Part shown: positions 33,714 to 43,876 of the stretch, piece after piece | Position numbering within the stretch: position 1 is the stretch's first letter | Layout: every line of letters starts with the position of its first letter | Notes under the pieces: generated by a model | Told to the model about the DNA's origin: nothing | Databases searched by the model: none | Seen by the model: only the letters and a program-made list of their open reading frames with translations | NCBI RefSeq assembly: GCF_014697125.1 | Contig: NZ_JACJRG010000015.1 | Span: 62,001-126,000 of the forward strand | Source: Anabaena minutissima FACHB-250 | GTDB lineage: Bacteria > Cyanobacteriota > Cyanobacteriia > Cyanobacteriales > Nostocaceae | Reading direction: 5' to 3' | Length of the DNA: 64,000 nt | Made by a program: the position numbers and the translations under genes

Positions 33714-36700
33714 ATGATCCCAGTACAACTTATCCTCAAAAATTTTCTTAGTTACCGTGATGCAACTTTAGATTTTCGTGGTTTGCATACGGCTTGTATT
33801 TGTGGTTCTAATGGAGCAGGTAAATCATCTCTTCTCGAAGCAATGACATGGGCAATTTGGGGTGAAAGCCGTGCTGCTGCTGAAGATGATGTAATTCATT
33901 CTGGGGCAAAAGAAGTTAGAGTTGATTTTACTTTTCAAACTAATCAACAAAAATATCGCATCATCCGTAGCCGAGTTAGAGGCGCGGCTGGGGGTCTAGA
34001 GTTTCAAATTGAGACACCCTCTGGGTTTCGTGCCTTGACTGGTAAAGGAATAAGGGCAACACAGGATTTAATTTTAGAATACATTAAGCTCGATTACGAT
34101 ACTTTTATTAACTCTGCCTATCTGCGTCAAGGACGTGCAGATGAATTCATGCTCAAGCGTCCGAGTGAACGCAAAGAGATTTTAGCGGAGTTGTTAAAAC
34201 TGAATCAGTATGATGAATTAGAAGAACGAGCCAAGGACTCATCTCGTCAGTTTAAAGCTAGGGCTGAGGAATTAGAGCGTTCTTTAGATTCAATTAAAAC
34301 TCAACTACAGCAACGTCATACAACTCAAACTAAAAAGGCAGAATTAGAAGCTGAAATTAACCAATTACAACAAGTACAAGCTTTTGATAATATTCAATTA
34401 CAAAGTTTGCAAGTTGTCCAACACCAACGCATAAATTGGGAACAACAGCTAAATTTTGTCAAGCAGCAATATCAGAATTTAACTCAAGATTGCGATCGCC
34501 TACAACAAGAGCAGTCATCTATTAACAGTCAAATGACTCAGTTAGCCGCACTCATCAACCAGGAAACTGAGATTAAAAATGGCTTCACCCATTATCAAAA
34601 TCTGCAATCTCAAGAAGAAGCCTTTGCCATTAAATTTGACGAATATACCCGTGCTACTGCCCTACGTCAACAAAAGCAGCAACAACTCACTAAACAAATT
34701 CATGAGTTAGAACGTCAACTGCAACAAGTCCAAGGACAACTAGCCGCCTTACAACAACAAGAGCAAGAAATTCAGCAAACCCTCGCTAAATCAGGGGAAA
34801 TAGAAACATCTCTCGCCCAACTAGCCGCCGCACGTCGCCATCTTACCCATTTAGATGAACTGCAAATGCAAGTCTCGCCTTTATTGCAGCAGCGACAAAA
34901 TTTACAAAGCCATTTAGATCGCGTTCATGCTGGGTTAGTAGCCAGATTAGAACAGCTACAAGTCACAGAAAATCAACTGCAACGTTCCTCTCAACGCCAA
35001 CCCCAACTGCAACAAGCAGTCATGGAAGTGGCGATGCAGATTGATCAAATGGATAAAGATCGGGTTTATCTGCAACGAGTCCAGGAGAAAGGGCAAGAAA
35101 GACGGCACTTTATCGAACGTCTTCAGGCGCAACACCGAGAATATGAAAGATTATTAGGTGAATTGGAGCAAAAATTACAAATGCTCCGCACCCCAGATGC
35201 TATTTGTCCATTGTGTGAACGTCCCTTAGATGAGCATCACTGGAATCGCGTTGTAGATAAAACTAAGGATGAGTATAAAGAAACAGAGGGGCAATTGTGG
35301 GTATTCCGGGAACAAATGGCGGTTTCTGATAGGGAAATTCAACTGCTGAGGCAAGAATATAAGGAGATATTCCAGAAATTGAATGCTTATGATGGCTTAC
35401 GGGAGCAAAGAGGACAATTAGCCGCACAGTTGCAATCAACTAGCGATGCCGAACAGCATTTACAGCAACTAGCCGCCGAAAAACAACACCTAGAGCGATC
35501 GCTGCAAGCTGGTGATTATGCGCCCACTCAGCAAGCCGAACTCAGGCAGCTAGAACAATATCTGCAACAACTCAATTACAATGAGCAAGACCATGCTCTG
35601 GCTCGGAGCGAAGTAGAAAGATGGCGATGGGCAGAAATCAAACAAGGACAAATGAAAGACGCGGCGAAACGCCAAGCCCAATTAGCAGCCCGTAAACCAG
35701 AATTACAAGCCCAAATTGCTCAATTACAAACCAGAATCCAGCAAGAACAGATTGATTCTGAATGTGCCAAGCAAATTGCTGCGATTGAGAGCCAAATTAA
35801 CGAACTTGCTTATAGTTCCGAACAGCACAACCAGATCCGTACCGCCCTACGTCAAGCCCAATCTTGGCAATTCCGCCATCAACAGTTATTGTCAGCCCAG
35901 CAGCAGTATCCCCAACTCCAGGGGAGATTACAAGATTTGGAGACATCTAGAAATACCAGGTTGCAAGAGAGACAACAACTTGTCAGCCAAATTACCAGTA
36001 TTGAGCAGCAGTTAGCCACATCTGCCAATCCTATTGAACAGATTCAAGCTTTAGAGCAGCAAATAGCAACCCGCAGAAGGCAACTTGATGAATGTATCAC
36101 CCAATTGGGGCGTTTAGAACAGTTAGCTCTGCAACTGGAAACTCTGCAAACGCAGTATGAAGAACAACAGCAACAACTGCAAACTTCTAAACAACAATAT
36201 CGGGTGTATCAGGAATTAGCACAGGCATTTGGTAAAAATGGCATCCAAGCTTTAATGATTGAGAATGTGTTACCTCAACTAGAAGCAGAGACAAATCAAC
36301 TATTGTCACGGCTGAGTGCTAATCAACTGCACGTACAATTTATCACCCAAAAAGCCGGACGAAGCGGTAAATCTACGAAGAAAAACGCCAAATTAATTGA
36401 CACCTTAGATATTTTAATCGCCGATGCTAGAGGCACACGCGCCTATGAGACTTACTCTGGTGGAGAGGCATTTAGAATTAACTTTGCAATTCGGTTAGCC
36501 TTGGCGAAATTATTAGCACAAAGAGCCGGAGCAGCCTTACAGTTATTGATTATCGATGAAGGTTTCGGCACACAGGATGCAGAAGGATGCGATCGCTTGA
36601 TTGCCTCTATTAATGCGATCGCCAACGATTTCGCCTGCATTCTCACCGTCACCCATATGCCCCACCTCAAAGAAGCCTTCCAAGCCAGAATAGAGGTAAA

Positions 36701-36740
36701 TAAGACACAAGAAGGCTCACAAGTCCGCCTGTTAACTTAA
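33714..36740 (+). CDS. sbcC: Exonuclease subunit SbcC (Rad50-like ATPase)
   Basis: 1008 residues. N-terminal ATPase half with Walker A G-S-N-G-A-G-K-S (about 31-38), two long coiled-coil arms, a zinc hook C-P-L-C at 498-501 exactly mid-protein, and a C-terminal half with the ABC signature-like Y-S-G-G-E-A-F-R and Walker B L-L-I-I-D-E-G-F-G. With SbcD it opens hairpins and degrades DNA ends. sbcD is not adjacent here. ATG at 33714. The upstream Uma2 gene is divergent. Confidence 0.95.
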   Translation: MIPVQLILKNFLSYRDATLDFRGLHTACICGSNGAGKSSLLEAMTWAIWGESRAAAEDDVIHSGAKEVRVDFTFQTNQQKYRIIRSRVRGAAGGLEFQIETPSGFRALTGKGIRATQDLILEYIKLDYDTFINSAYLRQGRADEFMLKRPSERKEILAELLKLNQYDELEERAKDSSRQFKARAEELERSLDSIKTQLQQRHTTQTKKAELEAEINQLQQVQAFDNIQLQSLQVVQHQRINWEQQLNFVKQQYQNLTQDCDRLQQEQSSINSQMTQLAALINQETEIKNGFTHYQNLQSQEEAFAIKFDEYTRATALRQQKQQQLTKQIHELERQLQQVQGQLAALQQQEQEIQQTLAKSGEIETSLAQLAAARRHLTHLDELQMQVSPLLQQRQNLQSHLDRVHAGLVARLEQLQVTENQLQRSSQRQPQLQQAVMEVAMQIDQMDKDRVYLQRVQEKGQERRHFIERLQAQHREYERLLGELEQKLQMLRTPDAICPLCERPLDEHHWNRVVDKTKDEYKETEGQLWVFREQMAVSDREIQLLRQEYKEIFQKLNAYDGLREQRGQLAAQLQSTSDAEQHLQQLAAEKQHLERSLQAGDYAPTQQAELRQLEQYLQQLNYNEQDHALARSEVERWRWAEIKQGQMKDAAKRQAQLAARKPELQAQIAQLQTRIQQEQIDSECAKQIAAIESQINELAYSSEQHNQIRTALRQAQSWQFRHQQLLSAQQQYPQLQGRLQDLETSRNTRLQERQQLVSQITSIEQQLATSANPIEQIQALEQQIATRRRQLDECITQLGRLEQLALQLETLQTQYEEQQQQLQTSKQQYRVYQELAQAFGKNGIQALMIENVLPQLEAETNQLLSRLSANQLHVQFITQKAGRSGKSTKKNAKLIDTLDILIADARGTRAYETYSGGEAFRINFAIRLALAKLLAQRAGAALQLLIIDEGFGTQDAEGCDRLIASINAIANDFACILTVTHMPHLKEAFQARIEVNKTQEGSQVRLLT

Positions 36741-36944
36741 GAGTGCTGAGTTCTTAGTTCTGAGTCCTGAGTAGAAACTTCACTCATCACTCCTTACCCA
36801 GCACCAGCTAAACGCCGCGCTACCGCTAACACAACTCAACACTCCTCACGGTCTAAACGCCCCGCTACCGCTAACAGTACTCAGCACCGGCTAAACGCCG
36901 CGCTACCGCTAACAGCACTCACAACTCAGCACTCTCAAGCACTC
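36737..36944. repeat. STRR array with three copies of a dispersed GC-rich cassette
   Basis: Between sbcC and the convergent peptidoglycan-binding gene. Heptads of the ACTCAGC/ACTCATC type alternate with three copies of a module reading CTAAACGCC-(G/C)-CGCTACCGCTAAC (about 36808, 36853 and 36890). The same module appears at 48963-48989, 55589-55612 and 58677-58702. Confidence 0.85.
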
Positions 36945-38489
36945 CTAAAAATACTGCACTCTAGCATCTAAACCGTTAGAACGTAACAATTTAGACCTTT
37001 GCTCTGCCAAAAGGCGATCGCTGAATGCACCAGCATTCACATAACTCCCTAAATTGGATTTATCAGCGTAGGCGTTGGGTACATAACGACGTACTTGATT
37101 GAGAGTATTCTGGTTGTTAATTGGTACTATCACCACATAACGATTATTATTAGGACGGTTAGTAGAAAAGTTAGAAACATTCCCCCGCATTATGGGAACG
37201 TTATTTAGATTCGATGCTTGATTTACATTCAGTGCTTGCCAAGTTTGCCAATCTACTCTCCCTGTGGGATTGATTTGATAGGATTGCTGGAAGTTAGCTA
37301 CAGATGCCCTAGTATATTCATCAAAATAACCATCTATACTGCCATCAAAAAAGCCTAACTTTGCTAAACGCTGTTGTACTACTCTGACATTTTCGCTGCG
37401 ATCGCCAACAAAGAGAAAATCTTGACTAGGCTGATTAGCGTATCTAACGTTCCAAGCTTGACGTACTGCTTCTAAGATTTGTACATCAGCAATGCCATCG
37501 GTACTCAGTCTATTATCTCGCTGAAATTGTATAATTGCTTCCCGCGTCATCGCCCCCACAGTGCCAGTAGGGTTAGTATTAAAATATCCCAAATCCCGCA
37601 GACGTTGTTGCAAATCTCTGACTTGCTCAGTCGAAAGGCTAGGTCTAACTGGATTTTGAGCAGAACCCTCTAGTGCATTCCAAGTTTGCCGATTCACAAC
37701 GCCAGTGGCTGAAATCCCTACACGACGTTGAAAAGCAATGACCGCATCCTTAGTAATGCGTTGAAAATTGCCAGTGGGATTAGCATTAAAATAACCCAAC
37801 TGACGCAAACGCTGTTGTACCCTGGTTACAGCTTGTCCACTACTACCTTCAGAAAGAACTGGGTATCGCCCGCCTACACCAGTTGCATTCCTAATAGCTT
37901 CAGCAGTTCTAGAACCGACCACACCATCAGCCCCAATTCCCGTAGAACGCTGAAAACGGATGACAGCCTGCTGAGTTTCTGTCCCAAAATAGCCGGTATT
38001 GGGGGCGTTAAAATAGCCTAGCTGCTTGAGATTTCTTTGTAGTTGAGAAACGGCTGTTCCTCTACTCCCAAATTTCAATTCTCCACTAGCATTTCTAGCC
38101 TGACAAGCTCTTTGTAAGGCTGTTTGTGTACCGCCACCAACAATCCCATCAGGTGTTAATCTATTGGCTCGCTGAAACCCAATTACAGCCCTTTGAGTCA
38201 AGGTAGCAAATTTGCCTGTGGCCGGGGCATTTAAAAAGCCTAATTGCTTTAAACATCTTTGGATATTTGTAACATTAGCACCGCTACTGCCTATTTTTTC
38301 CAGAGCCAAAGCCTGTCCAGCTACACTCAAAACACCTGTAGTTAATGCCACAGATAACAACCGCATCACCGCAACACTAGACAAATTCCGCCACGGCAAA
38401 AATTGCCAATTCATTTGAATAGGAATAAACTCAATACTTTCAGATTCCTCGTAGATAGATGCTATATAAGAATAACCAATAGTATCCAT
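36945..38489 (-). CDS. Protein with five peptidoglycan-binding domains and SPOR-like C-terminus
   Basis: 514 residues from the ATG at 38489; the frame is open 36 codons further upstream, but that extension lacks family-like sequence. A membrane or signal segment (about 32-60, V-M-R-L-L-S-V-A-L-T-T) is followed by five PG_binding_1 domains, each with the L-x-x-L-G-(Y/F)-(F/L) and A-V-x-x-F-Q-R motifs, then a linker and a C-terminal stretch (R-Y-V-V-I-V-P to the end, A-G-A-F-S-D-R-L-L-A) like a SPOR fold. It probably sits in the periplasm bound to murein. No catalytic domain is seen. Confidence 0.88.
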   Translation of the reverse strand: MDTIGYSYIASIYEESESIEFIPIQMNWQFLPWRNLSSVAVMRLLSVALTTGVLSVAGQALALEKIGSSGANVTNIQRCLKQLGFLNAPATGKFATLTQRAVIGFQRANRLTPDGIVGGGTQTALQRACQARNASGELKFGSRGTAVSQLQRNLKQLGYFNAPNTGYFGTETQQAVIRFQRSTGIGADGVVGSRTAEAIRNATGVGGRYPVLSEGSSGQAVTRVQQRLRQLGYFNANPTGNFQRITKDAVIAFQRRVGISATGVVNRQTWNALEGSAQNPVRPSLSTEQVRDLQQRLRDLGYFNTNPTGTVGAMTREAIIQFQRDNRLSTDGIADVQILEAVRQAWNVRYANQPSQDFLFVGDRSENVRVVQQRLAKLGFFDGSIDGYFDEYTRASVANFQQSYQINPTGRVDWQTWQALNVNQASNLNNVPIMRGNVSNFSTNRPNNNRYVVIVPINNQNTLNQVRRYVPNAYADKSNLGSYVNAGAFSDRLLAEQRSKLLRSNGLDARVQYF

Positions 38490-38837
38490 ATTTATATTGC
38501 TATTTTTTTGTTTATCGAAGTTATCTGATCCAGACGTTTCTGAATACAGAACTTGACTAAGCAATTTACAGTTCCAAATTGAACATGAAAGAAACAATTC
38601 ATGCTAAGAATAGCTTTTAGAATGATTTATCCTAAAAGTCACTGAGTTTAGTAACTGACTTTCAATCAGTATAAATATAGAGAATAATATACCACTTACT
38701 CAAATTTTATATATTAATGTTAATTTATATCCCTGAGTTCAAATCCCCCACCAATTGTTGGTAGGTAGTTATGAGTGGGGGATTTAAATCTCATATCATA
38801 TGCCTTGATAACTGTCCACTATTCACCGTTCACTGAT

Positions 38838-39320
38838 TTAATTAACCCGTTCAATATTACCAACCTTTACCCAACCTTCCTGTTTATTGCCTTCGATACG
38901 AATTTTTAGCCACTTTTTATCTTGGTTTTCTTCCAAAACAATAATATTTTGTTTAAACGCAACACTGCCAACGCGCTCGGCATCTTGTTTAGGTTCAGCA
39001 CGTAAACTTAACCCTTCAGACCAAGTGACACGTCCTTGATAAGCTCCTGGTGGCAATGCTTCTGATGATTCTGTAGGGGTGGGAGTAGGAGAAGGGGTAG
39101 AACTAGGAGAAGTTGTCGATTTAGGAGTAGGTGTAGTTTTTAAACCAGTCTTTTGCGGATTTGGCGTTTGGAGGGCAGGGCTATCATTGGCATAAGTAGG
39201 TTTAGTAGGGGGTATAGCAGTTCTATTCATAAAATAGAGTGCTACAGCTACACCGCTACCAACTAAAACTGCGATCGCTAATAAAAATCCCAATATAAAC
39301 TTTAGTAAACCAGAAACCAT
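38838..39320 (-). CDS. SH3-domain (SH3b) membrane-anchored protein
   Basis: About 160 residues from the ATG at 39320 (a longer frame starts at 39344). One transmembrane helix (about 4-27), a Pro/Thr/Ser-rich linker (about 35-88), and a C-terminal bacterial SH3 domain (about 92-158: G-L-S-L-R-A-E-P, then W-L-K-I-R and G-W-V-K-V). Such proteins often bind peptidoglycan peptides. It lies next to the peptidoglycan-binding gene, same strand, which agrees with an envelope role. Confidence 0.82.
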   Translation of the reverse strand: MVSGLLKFILGFLLAIAVLVGSGVAVALYFMNRTAIPPTKPTYANDSPALQTPNPQKTGLKTTPTPKSTTSPSSTPSPTPTPTESSEALPPGAYQGRVTWSEGLSLRAEPKQDAERVGSVAFKQNIIVLEENQDKKWLKIRIEGNKQEGWVKVGNIERVN

Positions 39321-39470
39321 AGTTAAATCCTTGTCAATAATCAATAGTCAATAGATTTTTCCCCTGTCACCTGATACCTGTCACCTATTAACCAATAGTC
39401 CATATTAGTTGATGATTAACTTTGAATTATGGACTATTGAAGGTGAATTTACCAACTGACTTTAGATAAG

Positions 39471-40982
39471 TTAGCGTAGCTTACCAAAGGTATCGCTTAA
39501 GGGAGTTTGTTTGGAAGCTAAACGCGCTCTCCCTGCTGCTGCCCATTCTTGCAGTTTTTGGATTTGCTCTACAGCTGTGCGGGCTAAGGGAATAATTTGA
39601 CTAGCGGCTTCTAAAACATCGTCCGTGGTAAAGTCTCGGTTTTGGCTAAATCCAATGTGCATGGCTTCAATTAAAGTTTGCTCGATTTCTGCCCCTGAAA
39701 AATCGGGTGTTTCGTATGCTAATCGGTTAATGTCATAATTTTTCAAATTGTGGGGGCGCAGTCGGGATAAATGCACATTAAAAATAGCTTTTCTTTCGTC
39801 TTGGCTAGGTAAACCGACAAAGAAAATTTCATCAAATCTACCTTTGCGGAGCATTTCCGGCGGTAAAGCTTGGATGTCGTTGGCGGTAGCCACTACAAAC
39901 ACAGGCGAGGTTTTTTCAGCTAGCCAGGTAATAAACGTACCAAATACACGGCTAGTTGTTCCTGCATCACCTTTACTACCCAGTCCAGAAAAGGCTTTAT
40001 CTATTTCATCAATCCACAAAATGCAGGGGGCGAGAGCTTCTGCTACTTGGATCATTTGGCGGGTGCGAGATTCTGATTCACCCACCAACCCAGCAAACAA
40101 GCGTCCTACATCTAGCCGGAGTAGGGGTAAATGCCAGTGATGGGCGATCGCTTTTGCCGTTAATGATTTGCCAGTTCCCTGAATCCCCACCAATAATAAA
40201 CCTCTAGGATGGGGTAAACCGTACTGACGCGCCCGTTCAGTAAACGAGCCTCCCCGCCGCAATAGCCAATCTTTGAGGTTATCTAGTCCGCCAATATCAG
40301 AAATTTGCTCAGTGGCGGGGTAAAAGTCGAGGATTTGGGTTTGGCGGATGGTTTGGCGTTTTTCCTCCAAAACTAAATCTACGTCTTCTGGTTGTAATTC
40401 GCCGTGGGTGGCGATCGCCTTGGCCAAAACCCGCCGAATCCTCTCCATTGATAGTCCTTGGCAAGAGCGCACCAAATCATCTAAAACTTTGCCAGACAGT
40501 GAGTTACCAGTGGCTTGTAGTAAGCGTTCTACCTCTGTTGTAATTTCGGGGGCGGCGGGTAAAGGAAACTCCACAACCGTTAATAATTCGGTTAAATCAT
40601 CAGGAATCGCAATCCGTGGTGATAACAAAACAATATTTTTGGGTTGGGACTTGAGGAGTCGCGCTAAGTTGCGGAGTTTACGAGCGATCGCCACATCATC
40701 TAAAAACCGATGATAGTCCCGTAAAATTAAGACGGCTGGGGCTGAAGCAGATAATTTTTCTACAAATTCTAAAGCTTGTAGAGGGTTACGCCGTCCAAAT
40801 CCCTCATCATTGGGGTTTCCTTGACAGCCATCGACAAAATCCCAAGTATATACAGGGCGATTCCCTTGATTGTTGGCTTCTTCTCGGATTGCTGCTTCTA
40901 CCCGTTCCTCTTCATAGGTGGGAATATAAATTAAGGGGTAGCGAGCGCGTAGCAGCAGTTTAAACTCTTCGCGAAAGTTCAT
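39471..40982 (-). CDS. ycf46: AAA+ ATPase Ycf46
   Basis: 503 residues with an N-terminal region L-L-L-R-A-R-Y-P-L-I-Y-I-P-T-Y-E-E-E-R typical of Ycf46 and a central AAA module: Walker A G-I-Q-G-T-G-K-S (about 258-265), Walker B C-I-L-W-I-D-E-I-D, the second region of homology with arginine fingers (about 370). It lacks the membrane helix and protease of FtsH. Plastid and cyanobacterial homologues are connected with carbon-uptake regulation; the substrate is not known. Confidence 0.93.
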   Translation of the reverse strand: MNFREEFKLLLRARYPLIYIPTYEEERVEAAIREEANNQGNRPVYTWDFVDGCQGNPNDEGFGRRNPLQALEFVEKLSASAPAVLILRDYHRFLDDVAIARKLRNLARLLKSQPKNIVLLSPRIAIPDDLTELLTVVEFPLPAAPEITTEVERLLQATGNSLSGKVLDDLVRSCQGLSMERIRRVLAKAIATHGELQPEDVDLVLEEKRQTIRQTQILDFYPATEQISDIGGLDNLKDWLLRRGGSFTERARQYGLPHPRGLLLVGIQGTGKSLTAKAIAHHWHLPLLRLDVGRLFAGLVGESESRTRQMIQVAEALAPCILWIDEIDKAFSGLGSKGDAGTTSRVFGTFITWLAEKTSPVFVVATANDIQALPPEMLRKGRFDEIFFVGLPSQDERKAIFNVHLSRLRPHNLKNYDINRLAYETPDFSGAEIEQTLIEAMHIGFSQNRDFTTDDVLEAASQIIPLARTAVEQIQKLQEWAAAGRARLASKQTPLSDTFGKLR

Positions 40983-41149
40983 ATATAGCCATTAGTTGTT
41001 AGTTGCTCTTGATGGCAATGTACAACAATTCCTATCTGCTTTGATTTTTGTTCGCGCAGGGTGGCGTAGCCATACTTAATATATTGATAATTATTTTTAG
41101 GGTGCGTCGCTCATCTCCCGACTACCTGAAATTAACGGCAACTGTAACG

Positions 41150-41929
41150 TCAACCTTGCTGTTGTAATAATGTATTAGCCCAAGCAGCATCATTTTCTTG
41201 AAGGGGTGGAACTGGCTTTTGCGTATAGTCTATAGCCAGATCAAATCCAGCGCGATCGTATACACCATCTATTAATACTTTTAAATCTATTATTGGTTCG
41301 ACATCACCCCGACGCAAGGGTAATAAAAAAGTTGGAATCTGCTCTTGCAACCCAAAAGGGTATAATTCTGCTTTGGGACGGGATGGGCTACGACTCACCA
41401 AAATTCGATAATGTGATTGAATTTGCATACCCAAAATAGGCATAGGCTCACCACAACGTAACAAATCGATTTCTACTAAATGAGTTGAGCTACCTAATAT
41501 TTGCTGACGCTTAGTTTCGTATGCTTTTCTACCCTCACCAGAACGCTTATTTTTGGGTGACAACACCTCAATTACTGTGACAACTTCCCCAGTTCCCACT
41601 TCTCGCACCTCTAGATATGCCTCCCTTACTTCTTCTGGGATGGGAACGCTGACAGTCATGGGTTTTGCAGGTGGTGAAGCTACCGCGAGTGGAGATTGTT
41701 CCTTTTCGGAATTGGTGAGAGAACGCCCCATAAGTACATCAGGGATACCAACTAAGACAGCATTTTCATCTGTCATCTGATATACTCTTTTTTCTACAGC
41801 TACACGGTATTTGGGTCTTAGTTGAGGGGCAACGGCATCAGCGATCGCAATAATTAATCTACTATGAACTTCAGGCCAAAGTTCTGGATTTTCAAGGTAG
41901 GGATTCATCCCTGGAAACGGTGAGGGCAT
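41150..41929 (-). CDS. DUF4058 family protein
   Basis: 259 residues opening M-P-S-P-F-P-G-M-N-P-Y-L-E, the family signature, followed by L-W-P-E-V-H-S-R-L-I, the central V-I-E-V-L-S-P-K-N-K-R, and the C-terminal D-Y-T-Q-K-P-V-P-P-L. DUF4058 is common in cyanobacteria and planctomycetes; it has the E-V-L-S-P element also seen in Uma2 and is probably a related nuclease-like fold. Function unknown. Confidence 0.9.
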   Translation of the reverse strand: MPSPFPGMNPYLENPELWPEVHSRLIIAIADAVAPQLRPKYRVAVEKRVYQMTDENAVLVGIPDVLMGRSLTNSEKEQSPLAVASPPAKPMTVSVPIPEEVREAYLEVREVGTGEVVTVIEVLSPKNKRSGEGRKAYETKRQQILGSSTHLVEIDLLRCGEPMPILGMQIQSHYRILVSRSPSRPKAELYPFGLQEQIPTFLLPLRRGDVEPIIDLKVLIDGVYDRAGFDLAIDYTQKPVPPLQENDAAWANTLLQQQG

Positions 41930-41981
41930 AGATTGGTCGTGATAGAGTTCTTAAGGCTGATCCTAGCAATCTACTATTGTT

Positions 41982-42167
41982 ATGAATAATTCACAAATTT
42001 GGTATATTGTCAAGTGTAATACTGGTAATTGCAAAATCGTCCCCAGCCAAGAAGTTGAGGACGATGGTGTCAATATTATCGACCAGTGGGGGCCGTTTAA
42101 CTCACAGGAAGAAGCGATCGCTAGAAGAGTTGGACTCATCAGGTCTGGCAAATGCCAACCTCAATGA
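41982..42167 (+). CDS. Small conserved cyanobacterial protein
   Basis: 61 residues with W-Y-I-V-K near the start and W-G-P-F-N-S-Q-E-E-A-I-A-R-R-V-G-L-I-R-S-G-K-C at the end. I recognise this as a small family found widely in Nostocales (sometimes labelled as transposase-related in databases, which the sequence does not show). No transmembrane helix or signal. Good ATG; ends just before an STRR array. Confidence 0.7.
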   Translation: MNNSQIWYIVKCNTGNCKIVPSQEVEDDGVNIIDQWGPFNSQEEAIARRVGLIRSGKCQPQ

Positions 42168-42171
42168 GTGG

Positions 42172-42209
42172 TGAGTGCTGAGTGCTGAGTGCTGAGTTAT
42201 GAGTTAAGT
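42172..42209. repeat. STRR array (GAGTGCT units)
   Basis: Three to five heptads of GAGTGCT and GAGTTAT type just downstream of the small gene at 41982-42167. Same family as the arrays at 42292 and 48910. Confidence 0.75.
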
Positions 42210-42291
42210 AATTATTTAGTATTATTATATACAAGTTTTTGTGAGCCAGTTTCTTTATTTAAGGGACTGGAAAACATATCCCAACATTAAC

Positions 42292-42361
42292 ACTCACTAC
42301 TCACTACTCACTACTCACTACTCAGCACTCACTACTCACTACTCACTACTCACTACTCATA
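42292..42361. repeat. STRR array (ACTCACT x10) ending in ctpB
   Basis: Ten consecutive heptads: eight ACTCACT, one ACTCAGC (42320) and a terminal ACTCATA. Read on the minus strand the last heptad supplies the TGA stop of the protease gene (42357-42359), so the array overlaps the 3' end of that gene. Confidence 0.92.
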
Positions 42362-43658
42362 ACTGCGTATTTTGAGTTTTTTCTGCCGTTGGTGTAGTTT
42401 TGCCAGCAATTTGTTTACCCAATACTTCCAAGGCTTTAGCGAATTGAGGATCTGCTAATGTGCCGATTTTGTCTCGTTCTCGCAGCCACAAGTCTTGACG
42501 CTGGGCATCTGTCAATTCGACTTTCACATCTGGGTCAATGCCATGTTTATTAATATCTTTACCACTGGCGGTATGATATTTGGCAATGGTGACTGCTAGA
42601 CCTGAACCATCTTCTAAGGGACGTACAGATTGTACCAAGCCTTTACCAAAGGTTTGTGTACCAACTAAAACAGCACGCTGATTGTCCTGCAATGCACCAG
42701 AGAGAATTTCACTGGCACTGGCTGAACCTTTATCAACTATGACCACTAAAGGTTTATTCGTCAAAGCCCTACCTCTGGCTACTTCTCGCTCTTGTTCGCC
42801 TTGGCGGCCTATGGTAGAAACAATTGTGCCTTTATCTAGCCACATCCGTGCAATTTCTACACTAGAGAATAGCAAACCTCCAGGATTACCACGTAAATCC
42901 AAGATATAGCCATTTACCCGTTGTTTTTCTAAATCTCTAATGGCTTGCTGCATTTCTTTGCCAGCGTTGGCACTGAACTGATTCAGACGAATGTAGCCAA
43001 CTTTACCAATAGTTGTTTGCTTTTGAGAATAGCGCACGGGATGAATTTCAATCCGCGCCCGTTTGATTTCAAATTGTTTTTGTTGACCGTTACGATCAAT
43101 CGTTAAGGTGACTTGTGTGCCTGGTTCGCCTCGAATTAGAGATACGGCCTGGTTGGTATCCATCCCTTTGGTACTTTTGCCATCTATCTTGAGAATGACA
43201 TCCTTGGAAAGAATACCTACTTTAAAAGCAGGTGTATCCTCAATTGGCGCAATTACAACCAGCTGCTTAGTTTTTTCATCCTGACTGATGGTGATCCCAA
43301 TACCGGTGAGTTCCCCAGAGGTATCCACCTGCATATTTTTAAATTCTTGTGGGGTCATAAACCGGGTATAGGGGTCTTCTAGCTTCTTCAGCATTTCCCG
43401 GATAGACTTATAAGCTTCCTCTTGACTACTATAGGACTTGCTGAGGTACTCCTTGCGTACAGCTAGCCAATCGACCTGATTAAAAGTTCCGTCTACATAT
43501 TGGCGTTGGACTATTTGCCACACCTCATCTACCAATTCCTTGGGACTTGCTTTAAATAAAGCCTGACCACGCGAGTGGATGCCAAGGCTAGTAACTGCGA
43601 TCGTGGAGAGTGTTACCGCCGTAGCACCCAAAACAAGCCTACTTTTTGTAATCACCAT
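42357..43658 (-). CDS. ctpB: Carboxyl-terminal processing protease (S41 family)
   Basis: 433 residues with an N-terminal signal or membrane segment (about 6-30), a PDZ domain (about 110-190, G-I-G-I-T-I and G-V-I-x-K-D-V), and an S41 catalytic domain: nucleophile Ser in D-K-G-S-A-S-A-S-E-I-L at about 315 and the catalytic Lys in T-F-G-K-G at about 340. Cyanobacteria carry CtpA, B and C; this looks like the B/C kind, not the D1-processing CtpA, so the symbol is tentative. ATG at 43658. Confidence 0.88.
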   Translation of the reverse strand: MVITKSRLVLGATAVTLSTIAVTSLGIHSRGQALFKASPKELVDEVWQIVQRQYVDGTFNQVDWLAVRKEYLSKSYSSQEEAYKSIREMLKKLEDPYTRFMTPQEFKNMQVDTSGELTGIGITISQDEKTKQLVVIAPIEDTPAFKVGILSKDVILKIDGKSTKGMDTNQAVSLIRGEPGTQVTLTIDRNGQQKQFEIKRARIEIHPVRYSQKQTTIGKVGYIRLNQFSANAGKEMQQAIRDLEKQRVNGYILDLRGNPGGLLFSSVEIARMWLDKGTIVSTIGRQGEQEREVARGRALTNKPLVVIVDKGSASASEILSGALQDNQRAVLVGTQTFGKGLVQSVRPLEDGSGLAVTIAKYHTASGKDINKHGIDPDVKVELTDAQRQDLWLRERDKIGTLADPQFAKALEVLGKQIAGKTTPTAEKTQNTQL

Positions 43659-43876
43659 AATGACAGCTGCGTCAGAGGGAAAAATTTATAGTCAGTACGC
43701 TCAATCTAACACAGGGTAAACTGTAACGAGCGAGTATGTATTCCTAACTTCATCAAAATACTTTTTAATCCGGGGATCTAGGCGATCGCCATTTACAGAA
43801 ATTTTATCAAGAAAGAAGAAGTGGGAGTATATGGGTGTAGGGATTTAATGATGATTTTTGCCTTGGTTTTATTATG

